Notes: generated from the letters alone by a model not told the origin. A stretch of DNA of 64,000 nt from Polaribacter sejongensis (GCF_038024065.1 NZ_CP150667.1:1991501-2055500); one strand, 5' to 3'. Positions 27,970 through 37,085 are shown, numbered from the stretch's first letter. A program made the numbers and translations.

Positions 27970-29202
27970 TTATATTAATTGCTTTAAAGCGATCTCAAAT
28001 GCTGTTGAACAAATTTTTGTTTTAGAAGCACTCCTTTTAAAAGTTCGCTGCAACGCTTTCTTTATAATATTAGAGGTATCATTAAAAATTGCTTTATCCT
28101 GCATTGGCAAAGCTACTTTCGCCTCCATTAAATACGCAAAAACTCTTGCGATACCACAATTTGAAATAAAATCTGGTAATAAACTTAAATGATTATCCGT
28201 ATATTCCATAATTGGACCAAAGAAAATTTCTTTGTCTGCAAACGGAACATTTGCTCCCGGAGAAATCACTTCTAACCCAGTATCTATCATACGTTGAACC
28301 TGATCTTGAGAAACCAATCTAGAAGCTGCAGCTGGTACAAATATTTCAGCAGGCAAACTCCATATTTTTTCATTAATCTCTTCAAAAGGAATCATATTAT
28401 TAGAAACTAACTGATTTCCGTTTTTCATCAAAAACAAAGCAGTCATTTCTTGCATCGTAAACCCTTCTTCACTTATAACACCACCATCTCTATCAATAAT
28501 CCCTACAACCTTAGCACCCAACTGCGTTAAATAATAAGCAGCAGCAGCACCTACATTTCCAAACCCTTGTATAATTGCTCTTTTTCCTTTTATTTCTCCT
28601 CCGTAAATAGCATAATAATGCTTCACAGCTTCTGCTACTCCATAACCAGTTAACATATCTGCCACTGTATATTTCCTAGATAAATCTGGCGAAAAAACCT
28701 TATCTTCAATCACCTTAATTACACCCATTCGCAATTGGCCAATTCTATTTATTTTATCTGCTTCTGTCGGTTTAAAATGTCCGTTAAAAATCCCTTCTTG
28801 CGGATGCCAAACTCCACAATTTTCCGTAATAGGAATGACATCTTTATCTGCATCTACATTTAAATCTCCACCTGTTCCGTAATAATGTTTCAACAATGGA
28901 GTAACTGCTTTATACCAACGCTCTAAAACACCTCTTTTTCTAGGGTCGCTCGGATCAAAATTAATACCCGATTTAGCGCCTCCAATTGCGGGACCAGAAA
29001 CAGTAAACTTCACCTCCATTGTTTTGGCTAGAGACAAAACCTCATTCATATTTAACCCTTTACGCATTCTTGTACCACCGCCGGCAGCACCACCTCTTAA
29101 AGAGTTAATTACAACCCAACCTTCTGCTTCCGTTTCTGGATCTTTCCAATTAAAAACAATTTCCGGCTGCTTATTCTCGTATATTTTTAATAATTCTTTC
29201 AT
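27970..29202 (-). CDS. Glu/Leu/Phe/Val dehydrogenase family protein
   Basis: A 410-residue NAD(P)-dependent amino acid dehydrogenase, converting an amino acid and a 2-oxo acid with release or uptake of ammonia. The N-terminal domain has LRGGAAGGGTRMRKGLN and the catalytic-Lys region GPAIGGAKSGINFDP; the NAD domain has IIQGFGNVGAAAAYYL. The C-terminal SNCGIARVFAYLME is usual for the group. Substrate (Glu or a branched/aromatic amino acid) is not fixed by motif alone. It is a single gene with a terminator-like hairpin downstream. Confidence 0.9.
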   Translation of the reverse strand: MKELLKIYENKQPEIVFNWKDPETEAEGWVVINSLRGGAAGGGTRMRKGLNMNEVLSLAKTMEVKFTVSGPAIGGAKSGINFDPSDPRKRGVLERWYKAVTPLLKHYYGTGGDLNVDADKDVIPITENCGVWHPQEGIFNGHFKPTEADKINRIGQLRMGVIKVIEDKVFSPDLSRKYTVADMLTGYGVAEAVKHYYAIYGGEIKGKRAIIQGFGNVGAAAAYYLTQLGAKVVGIIDRDGGVISEEGFTMQEMTALFLMKNGNQLVSNNMIPFEEINEKIWSLPAEIFVPAAASRLVSQDQVQRMIDTGLEVISPGANVPFADKEIFFGPIMEYTDNHLSLLPDFISNCGIARVFAYLMEAKVALPMQDKAIFNDTSNIIKKALQRTFKRSASKTKICSTAFEIALKQLI

Positions 29203-29439
29203 TATAAAATTTTAAATAGATGAACTTTTCTTTTTGCTTTTTCAAACAATTTTATTTTTGCTATAAAATCCCCTTCAGGGGAAAAGTTAAAGTTGATTCA
29301 TTTTTAAAATTTTATTAATTTCTTATTATGCTGATACTATACAAACTTACAGTAAAAAAACGATTGTTCAAATTTTTTATTTTAATAAGAATTGACTCCT
29401 AAAACACCTTGAAACAACCGCTTTTATAAATACATCTTT

Positions 29440-30504
29440 TTATAACTTCGGATAAAAAACTTCTCCAGAAGAATGATCTTTGCTTGCTCCCGTTACAGAA
29501 CTCAAACAATTTACTTTATCCTCACTTTTTAATAAACCTAAAAAAGCAAAAATAAGCGCTTCTTTAAAATTTATAAGTTGCTGACCAGGAACAATAAGAT
29601 CTACTTCTTTTTCTTCTTTTACCTTATTTATTAAATACTCATTAAAAGCACCACCACCAGTAACCAAAACCCTCGCGTTTTTAGGCAACACTTCTGCCAG
29701 CGCCCAAGCAACATGATCTGTAAATGTTCTTAATAAATCTTCTGGTTTTCGCTTCTCTGATTCTAATCTTGGAAAAATTTCTTTTTGCACCCACTCTAAT
29801 CCTAAAGATTTTGGTGGTTTTTGCTGATAATAATCCAACAATCTTAAATCTGACTCTAACTGCATTAAATAAGTTCCGTTTGCTGCAATTTGTCCTTTAT
29901 CATCATACTCAAAACCTAATTCCTTTGCATATTTATTCAGCACAATATTTACCGGACAAACATCATACGCAATTCTTTTACCATCCTCATGAAATGAGAT
30001 ATTAGAAAAACCACCAAGATTTAAGCAATAATCGTAATCAGAAAAAAGCAATTCATCTCCAATTGGGACCAAAGGCGCTCCTTGCCCACCTAAATCGACA
30101 TCTTGTGTTCTAAAATCACAAATAACTTTTTGACCCGTTGCATCAGCAATTGTTTGCCCATCTCCCACCTGAAGTGTAATTCCATTTTCTGGTTGATGCA
30201 AAACTGTATGCCCATGAGACGCAATAAAATCGATTTTTTCAATCTGAAATTCATCAACAAAAGCAGTAATCTCCTTACCAAGGAGCTTTCCATAATCGAC
30301 ATCTAAAATACTTAAACCATCCGAAGAAAAATGAATCGCATCCTGTAAAATAGCTTTCCATTTCTCTGAATAGGAAACAGTTTTTGAGTGTATAATATCA
30401 AAATTTTGATAGTTTTCTTTATCAAACTTCACATACACCAAATCGATACCATCTAGAGACGTTCCAGACATTAATCCTATTATAAAAACTTCACTTATAT
30501 TCAT
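29440..30504 (-). CDS. anmK: Anhydro-N-acetylmuramic acid kinase
   Basis: A 354-residue sugar kinase that opens and phosphorylates 1,6-anhydroMurNAc during peptidoglycan recycling. N-terminal GLMSGTSLDGIDLVYVKFD is the family signature; IASHGHTVLHQPENG, CDFRTQDVDLGGQGAPLVP and the ATP-binding VTGGGAFNEYL follow. Divergent from the acyl-CoA dehydrogenase gene. It links to the cell-wall fragment genes near the end of the window in function but not in position. Confidence 0.95.
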   Translation of the reverse strand: MNISEVFIIGLMSGTSLDGIDLVYVKFDKENYQNFDIIHSKTVSYSEKWKAILQDAIHFSSDGLSILDVDYGKLLGKEITAFVDEFQIEKIDFIASHGHTVLHQPENGITLQVGDGQTIADATGQKVICDFRTQDVDLGGQGAPLVPIGDELLFSDYDYCLNLGGFSNISFHEDGKRIAYDVCPVNIVLNKYAKELGFEYDDKGQIAANGTYLMQLESDLRLLDYYQQKPPKSLGLEWVQKEIFPRLESEKRKPEDLLRTFTDHVAWALAEVLPKNARVLVTGGGAFNEYLINKVKEEKEVDLIVPGQQLINFKEALIFAFLGLLKSEDKVNCLSSVTGASKDHSSGEVFYPKL

Positions 30505-30528
30505 ATCTGTAAAAATAATAAATCCTTA

Positions 30529-30559
30529 TTGATAATATGTTACGAAATCGATATCTTTG
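30529..30559 (+). promoter_or_regulatory. Promoter of the acyl-CoA dehydrogenase gene
   Basis: TTG (30529-30531), 20 bp, TATCTTTG (30552-30559): both boxes of the Bacteroidota promoter at the expected spacing, 37 bp before the ATG. Confidence 0.7.
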
Positions 30560-30596
30560 GAATCAAATATTAAGAATATAACAAATATACATACAG

Positions 30597-31739
30597 ATGG
30601 ATTTTAGTTTAACAGAAGAACACATCATGATTCGAGATGCCGCAAGAGACTTTGCGCAAACAGAATTATTACCAGGCGTTATAGAAAGAGACAACAAACA
30701 AGAATTCCCAAATGAGTTGGTAAAAAAAATGGGAGATCTTGGTTTTCTAGGAATTATGGTAGATCCAAAATATGGAGGAAGCGGTATGGACGCCATTTCT
30801 TACGTATTAATAATGGAAGAACTTTCTAAAATTGACGCTTCTGCTTCTGTAATTGTATCAGTAAACAACTCTTTAGTATGTTACGGATTAGAAGCATATG
30901 CCAGCGAAGAACAAAAACAAAAATATTTAACAAAATTAGCCACAGGAGAATTTGTTGGCGCCTTTTGCCTAAGCGAACCAGAAGCAGGCTCTGACGCAAC
31001 ATCTCAAGCAACAACTGCAATAGACAAAGGAGACCACTATATAATTAACGGAACCAAAAATTGGATTACAAGTGGTGGACGTGCAGATGTTTATTTAGTA
31101 ATTGCACAAACCGATAGAGAAAAAGGACACCGAGGCATCAATGCTTTTATTGTAGAAAAAGGAACAGAAGGTTTTCATGTAGGCCCAAAAGAAGACAAAT
31201 TAGGAATTCGTGGTTCAGACACACACACGTTACAATTTAACGATGTAAAAGTACCAAAAGAAAATAGAATTGGTGAAGATGGATTTGGTTTTAAGTTTGC
31301 CATGAAAACACTTTCTGGCGGAAGAATCGGTATTGCAGCACAAGCTTTAGGTATTGCAGCTGGCGCGTACGAATTAGCTTTAAAATACTCTAAACAACGA
31401 AAAGCATTCGGAACCGAAATCTGCAACCACCAAGCTATTGCTTTTAAATTAGCCGATATGCACACAGAAATAGAAGCAGCAAGAATGTTGGTTATGAAAG
31501 CAGCTTGGGATAAAGACCAAGGCAACAACTACGACATGTCTAGCGCAATGGCAAAACTCTACGCTAGTAAAGTCGCTATGGAACACACCGTAGAAGCTGT
31601 TCAAATTCACGGAGGAAACGGATTTGTAAAAGACTACCACGTAGAACGCTTAATGCGAGATGCAAAAATTACACAGATTTATGAAGGTACTTCCGAGATT
31701 CAGAAAATTGTAATTTCTCGTGGAATTATCAAAGGTTAA
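30597..31739 (+). CDS. Acyl-CoA dehydrogenase (short/medium-chain type)
   Basis: An FAD-dependent acyl-CoA dehydrogenase of 380 residues. It has AFCLSEPEAGSDATS (signature 1, about residues 121-135), NWITSGGRADVYLV (FAD/substrate contact) and the C-terminal signature QIHGGNGFVKDYHVERLMRD. The catalytic Glu is E363 in QIYEGTSEIQK. It is most like butyryl-CoA/short-chain enzymes in length and motif. It feeds electrons from fatty or branched-chain acid breakdown to ETF. No ETF genes are adjacent. Confidence 0.93.
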   Translation: MDFSLTEEHIMIRDAARDFAQTELLPGVIERDNKQEFPNELVKKMGDLGFLGIMVDPKYGGSGMDAISYVLIMEELSKIDASASVIVSVNNSLVCYGLEAYASEEQKQKYLTKLATGEFVGAFCLSEPEAGSDATSQATTAIDKGDHYIINGTKNWITSGGRADVYLVIAQTDREKGHRGINAFIVEKGTEGFHVGPKEDKLGIRGSDTHTLQFNDVKVPKENRIGEDGFGFKFAMKTLSGGRIGIAAQALGIAAGAYELALKYSKQRKAFGTEICNHQAIAFKLADMHTEIEAARMLVMKAAWDKDQGNNYDMSSAMAKLYASKVAMEHTVEAVQIHGGNGFVKDYHVERLMRDAKITQIYEGTSEIQKIVISRGIIKG

Positions 31740-31762
31740 ATCACTCCTTATATATAAGATAC

Positions 31763-31795
31763 AAAAAATCCATCTTTTTAAAAGGTGGATTTTTC
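31763..31795. terminator. Bidirectional terminator between acyl-CoA dehydrogenase and truA
   Basis: A stem of AAAAATCCATCTTTT against AAAAGGTGGATTTTT with A- and T-tracts on the two sides, between convergent genes. Confidence 0.8.
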
Positions 31796-31946
31796 TTTTG
31801 GACACAACCTTTCAAATTAGACTCGTTTATCTAAAACTATTTTATATTAATCCCAGACCTCATAATTCTTTTTTAGTTAACCAATCTTGTCATTCTGAAT
31901 TTACCATTAACAACTTACGCTAATTACAAAACAAAAAATATCACTT

Positions 31947-32729
31947 TTACAACTCCAACTCAATATCATACAATTGCAAACCAGAGGAGGGCGCATTATT
32001 TCTCATATATTTTCTATCATTATCTTCTTTTAAAGAAGCTTCAATAAACTGCAAATCTAAATTCCCTTTTCCAACTTCAAATAACGTCGCCATCATTAAT
32101 CGAATCTGGTAACGCAAAAACCCCTTCCCTCTCACCTTAAATATATAAGACTTTTCTGGAAAAAAATTAGCCGTTAAAACATCGTTCTCTATAATTTCAC
32201 AAGAGTCAATTATTCTTTTAAATATCGTTTTTTCTGAAGGCCTTGTGCAGTACTTATGAAAATAATGCTCACCAGCAAACAACCTCGCCGCTTCTTCCAT
32301 CGTTTCTAAATCTAGATTTCCATCAACATTTACAATAAAAGGCGCAGAAAAAGGATGGTTTTTCTCACCAAAAGAGAAGTAATAATGGTACTCTTTAATC
32401 TTCGGAGCGTTAATCACATTAAAACCTCTATCTACCTTTTGTATAGAAATAGCCCTAAAGTCTGGTGAAAAATTAGCATTTAGAGACGCTATAAAAGTAT
32501 CTTCCTTCACTATTTTATCTGTAAACATTTGAATATAGTATGTATTTGCAGAAACTTTAGCATCTGTCCTCCCTACTCCAATAGTCTTATAATGAGTCTC
32601 TTCAAAAACAAAAGACAAGGTTTTATCTACCATATCGTGTAAAGTTTTAGCATTTGTTTGTTTTTGCCACCCAGAAAATCGGAAACCAAGAAATTGTAAC
32701 CTAACTATATAAGAAAATGAATATTTCAT
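31947..32729 (-). CDS. truA: tRNA pseudouridine synthase TruA family
   Basis: A 260-residue pseudouridine synthase acting on the anticodon stem-loop of tRNAs (positions 38-40 in TruA). YIVRLQFLGFRFSGWQKQ is the N-terminal strand. The catalytic Asp lies in VGRTDAKVSANTYY near residue 55, where the family's GVHA is changed to KVSA. GEHYFHKYCTRPS and GKGFLRYQIRLMMATL are recognisable. The changed motif suggests a divergent Bacteroidota branch, possibly with another target site. Confidence 0.85.
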   Translation of the reverse strand: MKYSFSYIVRLQFLGFRFSGWQKQTNAKTLHDMVDKTLSFVFEETHYKTIGVGRTDAKVSANTYYIQMFTDKIVKEDTFIASLNANFSPDFRAISIQKVDRGFNVINAPKIKEYHYYFSFGEKNHPFSAPFIVNVDGNLDLETMEEAARLFAGEHYFHKYCTRPSEKTIFKRIIDSCEIIENDVLTANFFPEKSYIFKVRGKGFLRYQIRLMMATLFEVGKGNLDLQFIEASLKEDNDRKYMRNNAPSSGLQLYDIELEL

Positions 32730-32863
32730 AGGTGCGAATATACAATAATTGCATTTTTTTTCACAAAAGGCACATTTTTATGGATATCCTAAAATTATGA
32801 TACACATTTTTACATACCCGATATTTCAAACCCTTCAAAAACCTTAAAATGAAGTTATCTCAG

Positions 32864-32959
32864 TTTGACCCCTATTTTTTTGAGGGTATAACATCTAAAA
32901 TACACTATTTTGAAAAACCACCCCCTTGTCAGTTTAAATTTAATATTTACTTTTGACCC
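32864..32959. promoter_or_regulatory. Paired TTTGACCC sites upstream of the porin gene
   Basis: TTTGACCC occurs at 32864-32871 and 32952-32959, 88 bp apart, in the gap between truA and the nitrogen cluster. They may be regulator sites for the porin-amt operon; the only support is the repeated octamer and its location. Confidence 0.25.
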
Positions 32960-33005
32960 AGTTCAATTAATATAAAAATCACTTAACACTAAAAGAAGAA
33001 ACATT

Positions 33006-34001
33006 ATGAAAAAAGTAATTTTCACATTATTATTAGCTACTAGCCTAATAACTACAGCTCAAGAAAACGAAGACAAAGGAACTTTTACATTAAGCGGTAC
33101 AGTAGATGTATACGGCACAACTAACTTTACAAGAGACCCTGGAACACCAGGAATATTAATTGCAGCTCCAGAAAATGCAAATGCATTTGGCTTAGGATTT
33201 GCTAACACCGTATTTGCTTACGAAAAAGGTAAAGCTGGTGTTGTTGCAGATATCGCTTTTGGACCAAGAGCAGATGACGCAAACATGGCAGGAGCAATTA
33301 ATCAATTATATGCTTACTACAACGTATCTGATAAATTAACAATTACCGCAGGTCAGTTCAACACATTTTTAGGATATGAAGTTATCAATCCTTCAGCAAA
33401 CTTTAACTACACTGTATCTTACTTATTTAATGCAGGTCCTTTTTCTCACACAGGAATAAAAGCAGACTACGCAGTTTCTGAAGACTTATCTTTCATGTTA
33501 GCTGTAACAAACGCACACGGTATTTCCAGTGCAGACGGAAACCTTACTGACGACACCCAATTAGGAGCTCAAGTAGGATACAAAGGTCAATACTTAAACT
33601 TTATTACTGGAGCAGTAAGTGCTGGAGGAGCAACAGACTGGATGTTTTTAGACTACACAGGTGGTTTCGATTTAACAGACACTTTTTACGTAGGTATAAA
33701 TGCAGCTTACGCAAACTCTAGTGACGCCGACGAAGGATACCAAGGTGTAGCACTATACTTACAAAATGCTTTTTCTGACAAATTCTCTTTAGGATTAAGA
33801 CCAGAACTTTTTACAACTAGCGCAGGAAGTGTAGATAGCAATGTAACAGCTTTCACTTTAACCTCTAACATTAACTTAACAAGCAACTTAAAGTTTATAA
33901 CTGATTTAAGATTTGATAATTCTGACGATTATATTATCGAAGCTTTTCCAACAGAGAAAAACACTTCTACCTTAACAATGGCAGCGGTATATTCTTTCTA
34001 A
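33006..34001 (+). CDS. Outer-membrane beta-barrel porin
   Basis: A 331-residue outer-membrane protein with a Sec signal peptide (MKKVIFTLLLATSLITTAQ, cut after about residue 19). The mature part is made of alternating strands: GTFTLSGTVDVYG at the start, LTITAGQFNTFLGYE and DLRFDNSDDYI, ending in an aromatic residue (AAVYSF) as barrel proteins do. It resembles OmpL-like/porin-2 proteins of Bacteroidota. Its place 51 bp before amtB suggests a pore serving nitrogen-compound entry, an inference from context only. Confidence 0.85.
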   Translation: MKKVIFTLLLATSLITTAQENEDKGTFTLSGTVDVYGTTNFTRDPGTPGILIAAPENANAFGLGFANTVFAYEKGKAGVVADIAFGPRADDANMAGAINQLYAYYNVSDKLTITAGQFNTFLGYEVINPSANFNYTVSYLFNAGPFSHTGIKADYAVSEDLSFMLAVTNAHGISSADGNLTDDTQLGAQVGYKGQYLNFITGAVSAGGATDWMFLDYTGGFDLTDTFYVGINAAYANSSDADEGYQGVALYLQNAFSDKFSLGLRPELFTTSAGSVDSNVTAFTLTSNINLTSNLKFITDLRFDNSDDYIIEAFPTEKNTSTLTMAAVYSF

Positions 34002-34052
34002 GAAAAAACAAAGATCAACACATCACCTTACTAACTAAAACTTTAAATTTAT

Positions 34053-35342
34053 ATGAGCTTATTTTTAACACTATTTCAAGACACACCAGTTACAGAAGTT
34101 TCAAAAGCTGTTGAACAAATAAATGGAGACATGGGAATGCTCTGGATGCTTATTGCAGGTATCTTAGTTTTCTTAATGCAAGCAGGATTTACATTAGTAG
34201 AATCTGGAATGACAAGATCTAAGAATGCAGTTAACATTGCAATGAAAAACTTATTAGATATTTGTGTAGGCTCATTAACGTTTTGGTTAGTTGGATACTC
34301 TTTAATGTACGGAGACACTTCTAACGGATGGTTCTTCTGGAGCGGTTTATTTCAAGGTGAAGGAGCAGATTTATTTTTCCAAACTATGTTTGCTGCAACA
34401 ACTGCAACTATAGTTTCTGGTGCAATTGCAGGTAGAACAAAATACTCTACATATATTATTTTCTCTATTGTAATGACCGCTGTTATTTATCCAATTTCTG
34501 GAGGATGGCAATGGCAAGGTAGTGGATGGTTAACAGAAATGGGATTCATCGATTTTGCAGGTTCTTCAATTGTACACTCTGTAGGTGGATGGGCTGCTTT
34601 AGTTGCCGCTTTTATGGTAGGTCCAAGAATTGGAAAATATGTAGATGGAAAAGTATTACCTATTCCTGGTCATAATCAAATATTAGCAACTTTAGGCGTA
34701 TTCATCCTTTGGTTTGGATGGTTTGGTTTTAATGGTGGATCTCAACTAGCTTGGGGTGGCGCTGACTCTATTGCTGCATCAAACGTAGTATTAATCACAA
34801 ACTTATCAGCTGCTGCTGGTGGATTAGGAGCATTAATCACTACTTGGATCTGGTACGGTAAACCTAACTTAGCACAAACTCTTAACGGTGTATTAGCTGG
34901 TTTGGTAAGTATTACTGCTGGTTGTGGAAACATGACCGCTGGAGGCGCTGTACTTGCTGGTTTAATTGGAGGTATCATTGTAGTTTTTGCAATTGAAATT
35001 ATAGAAAAGAAATTAAAAATTGACGATGCTATTGGAGCTGCTTCTGTACACGGTGTTGCCGGTGCATGGGGAACTTTAGTTATAGGTCTTTGGGGAGTTG
35101 ACGGAGATACAGCTATTGGATTATTCAATGGTGGTGGCGCTGCTCAATTAGGAGTTCAAGCAACTGGAGTATTAGCATATGCTGCTTGGGCAATTGGCTT
35201 ATCATTTATTGTTCTTGGAATTTTAAAAGCAACAATGGGATTACGTGTAAGTAAAGAAGTAGAAATCGAAGGATTAGATGTTCACGAACATGGATCTATC
35301 GCATACCCAGGAGTTAGACAAAGAGAGTTTGACGATAAATAA
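34053..35342 (+). CDS. amtB: Ammonium transporter, copy 1
   Basis: A 429-residue Amt/MEP/Rh channel with about 11 membrane segments. Signature parts are MQAGFTLVESGMTRSKN, the Asp-containing DFAGSSIVHSVGGWAALVA (first pore His), the LGVFILWFGWFGFNGGS stretch and AASVHGVAGAWGTL (second pore His). The C-terminal tail EIEGLDVHEHGSIAYP is the regulatory end that answers PII binding. It belongs to the porin-amt-PII-amt-GOGAT cluster and should import ammonium at low supply. Confidence 0.95.
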   Translation: MSLFLTLFQDTPVTEVSKAVEQINGDMGMLWMLIAGILVFLMQAGFTLVESGMTRSKNAVNIAMKNLLDICVGSLTFWLVGYSLMYGDTSNGWFFWSGLFQGEGADLFFQTMFAATTATIVSGAIAGRTKYSTYIIFSIVMTAVIYPISGGWQWQGSGWLTEMGFIDFAGSSIVHSVGGWAALVAAFMVGPRIGKYVDGKVLPIPGHNQILATLGVFILWFGWFGFNGGSQLAWGGADSIAASNVVLITNLSAAAGGLGALITTWIWYGKPNLAQTLNGVLAGLVSITAGCGNMTAGGAVLAGLIGGIIVVFAIEIIEKKLKIDDAIGAASVHGVAGAWGTLVIGLWGVDGDTAIGLFNGGGAAQLGVQATGVLAYAAWAIGLSFIVLGILKATMGLRVSKEVEIEGLDVHEHGSIAYPGVRQREFDDK

Positions 35343-35379
35343 AATATCAAAATAAAAGTTTAGTTATTATTATTTTTAA

Positions 35380-35417
35380 AAAATCACATAACTTACCAAA
35401 GTAAGTTGTGTGATTTT
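35380..35417 (+). terminator. Strong stem-loop between amtB copy 1 and PII gene
   Basis: A 17-bp nearly perfect stem (35380-35396 with 35401-35417) and a 4-nt loop, followed by only four Ts. It may be a weak terminator or a processing/attenuation point that lowers transcription of the PII gene compared with amtB. Confidence 0.65.
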
Positions 35418-35465
35418 AACACGAAAGCTAATAAACTAAATAAATAATTAACAATTAACTATATC

Positions 35466-35816
35466 ATGAAAAAAATAGAAGCGATTATAAGAAAATCCAA
35501 ATTCAGCGCTGTAAAAGAAGCATTACACGCAGTAGATGTAAATTTCTTTTCTTATTGGGACGTTACTGGTTTAGGGAACGAAAAAGAAGGACACGTATAC
35601 AGAGGTGTAAGCTACAGCACTAGCGACATACAACGTAGACACGTATCTATAGTAGTAAATGATGATTTCGAACAAATAACCATAGACGCTTTACTTAAAT
35701 CAGCAGCAACAGGAGAAGTTGGTGATGGTAAAATATTCGTATCAGACGTAACAGAAGTATACAGAATAAGAACCGGAGAAAAAGGTGGTGAAACTTTAAA
35801 GAAAAAATCAAAATAA
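35466..35816 (+). CDS. glnK: PII nitrogen regulatory protein (GlnB/GlnK family)
   Basis: A 116-residue PII protein, a trimeric sensor of ATP/ADP and 2-oxoglutarate that plugs Amt channels. MKKIEAIIRKSKFSAVKEAL and GEVGDGKIFVSDVTEVYRIRTGE (B- and C-loops) are typical. The T-loop is unusual: after GLG comes NEKEGHVYRGVSY, with Tyr50 at the place of the uridylylated Tyr51 of E. coli. The 2-oxoglutarate-contacting Gln39 is replaced by Glu, and Lys58 by Arg. The gene lies between two amtB genes, 6 bp before the second, so it is a GlnK by context. Confidence 0.92.
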   Translation: MKKIEAIIRKSKFSAVKEALHAVDVNFFSYWDVTGLGNEKEGHVYRGVSYSTSDIQRRHVSIVVNDDFEQITIDALLKSAATGEVGDGKIFVSDVTEVYRIRTGEKGGETLKKKSK

Positions 35817-35822
35817 AAAAAC

Positions 35823-37064
35823 ATGGAATTATTAACAATTAACAATGTATGGATGATGATCTGTACAGCACTAGTTTTCTTTATGCACTTAGGTTTTGCA
35901 TTCTTAGAAATTGGTTTAACGAGACAGAAAAACACACTTAACATACTTTTTAAAAATATATTCATCATAACAACCGGACTTTTACTATATGCATTGGTAG
36001 GTTTTAATTTAATGTACCCTGGTTTCGCAGAAGGCTCTTCTGGAATTTTTGGTTTTGCAGGATTTGGATTATCATCTCCATTAACAGCAGAAGGCGCTTT
36101 AGACCTTACTTACAATGAAGGTTACACATATTGGACTGATTTCTTATTTCAAGGAATGTTTGCTGCAACTGCCGCAACCATAGTTTCTGGTGCTGTTGCC
36201 GAAAGAATGAAAATTCTTCCATTTATGATATTCGCCGTAATATACGTAGGTATCGTTTACCCAATTGCAGGTTCTTGGAAATGGGGTGGTGGATTTTTAG
36301 ACCAATTAGCAACACCTTTTTATGATTTTGCAGGTTCTACATTAGTACACTCCGTTGGTGGATGGGCAGCCGTAGTAGCTGTTTGCTTATTAGGAGCTAG
36401 AATAGGAAAATTTAAAAAAGGAGAAATACAAGCAATCCCAGGTCACAACATACCTTTAGCAACTGCTGGTGTTTTAATACTTTGGTTAGGATGGTTTGGT
36501 TTTAACGGTGGTTCTGTTTTATCTGCAGATCCAGGATTAACATCTTTAACTTTAGTAACTACTTGTTTATCTGCTGCTGCCGGTGGAGTTGTAGCTGCTA
36601 TTGTTTCTACTATAATGTATAAAAATCTAGATTTAACAATGTTCTTAAATGGTATTTTAGGAGGATTAGTGGGTATTACTGCAGGAGCAGATCAAATGTC
36701 TCCTACAGATGCTATTTTAATTGGTGCTATCGCTGGTGCAATTATTGTTTTTGCAGTTAGTTTAATAGATAAATTAAAATTAGATGACCCGGTTGGTGCT
36801 ATTGCAGTTCACTTAATATGTGGTATTTGGGGAACTTTAGCAGTAGGTATATTTGGTAACCTTGCAGGTGTAGATCAATTTATTAGTCAACTAATTGGAG
36901 TAGCTTCTTATGCAGTATTTTGCTTAGCAACTTCGTTTATCATTATATACACTCTAAAGAAAACAATGGGAATTAGAGTTAGTGAAAAAGAAGAATTAGA
37001 AGGATTAGATGTTCATGAACATGGTATGGATGCATACCCTGATTTTCGTCTAAACGAGCACTAG
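35823..37064 (+). CDS. amtB: Ammonium transporter, copy 2
   Basis: A second 413-residue Amt protein. It keeps both pore His residues (DFAGSTLVHSVGGWAAV and GAIAVHLICGIWGTL), the LGWFGFNGGSVL stretch and the regulatory tail EELEGLDVHEHGMDAYP. It differs from copy 1 in the N-terminus and in the second His region (LICGIWG against GVAGAWG). It follows the PII gene by 6 bp and ends at a terminator. Two Amt proteins around one PII suggest different affinity or a sensing role for one. Confidence 0.95.
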   Translation: MELLTINNVWMMICTALVFFMHLGFAFLEIGLTRQKNTLNILFKNIFIITTGLLLYALVGFNLMYPGFAEGSSGIFGFAGFGLSSPLTAEGALDLTYNEGYTYWTDFLFQGMFAATAATIVSGAVAERMKILPFMIFAVIYVGIVYPIAGSWKWGGGFLDQLATPFYDFAGSTLVHSVGGWAAVVAVCLLGARIGKFKKGEIQAIPGHNIPLATAGVLILWLGWFGFNGGSVLSADPGLTSLTLVTTCLSAAAGGVVAAIVSTIMYKNLDLTMFLNGILGGLVGITAGADQMSPTDAILIGAIAGAIIVFAVSLIDKLKLDDPVGAIAVHLICGIWGTLAVGIFGNLAGVDQFISQLIGVASYAVFCLATSFIIIYTLKKTMGIRVSEKEELEGLDVHEHGMDAYPDFRLNEH

Positions 37065-37085
37065 TCACTTAATTAAAATGATGTT

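Noticed and set aside
29269..29282. TCCCCTTCAGGGGA palindrome between the amino acid dehydrogenase and anmK genes as terminator
   Set aside because: Stem of five pairs, about 160 bp after anmK and without a good T-tract; too weak to call.
31880..31910. TTGTCATTCTGAATTTA as another copy of the TGTCATTCCGA element
   Set aside because: Only about 11 bases match and no second arm is present; may be chance.
32730..33005. Sigma-54 promoter before the nitrogen cluster
   Set aside because: No GG-N10-GC type -24/-12 pair with normal spacing could be found.
34742..35128. 128-codon minus-strand frame inside amtB
   Set aside because: Antisense of Gly/Ala-rich membrane segments; the plus-strand Amt protein is complete.
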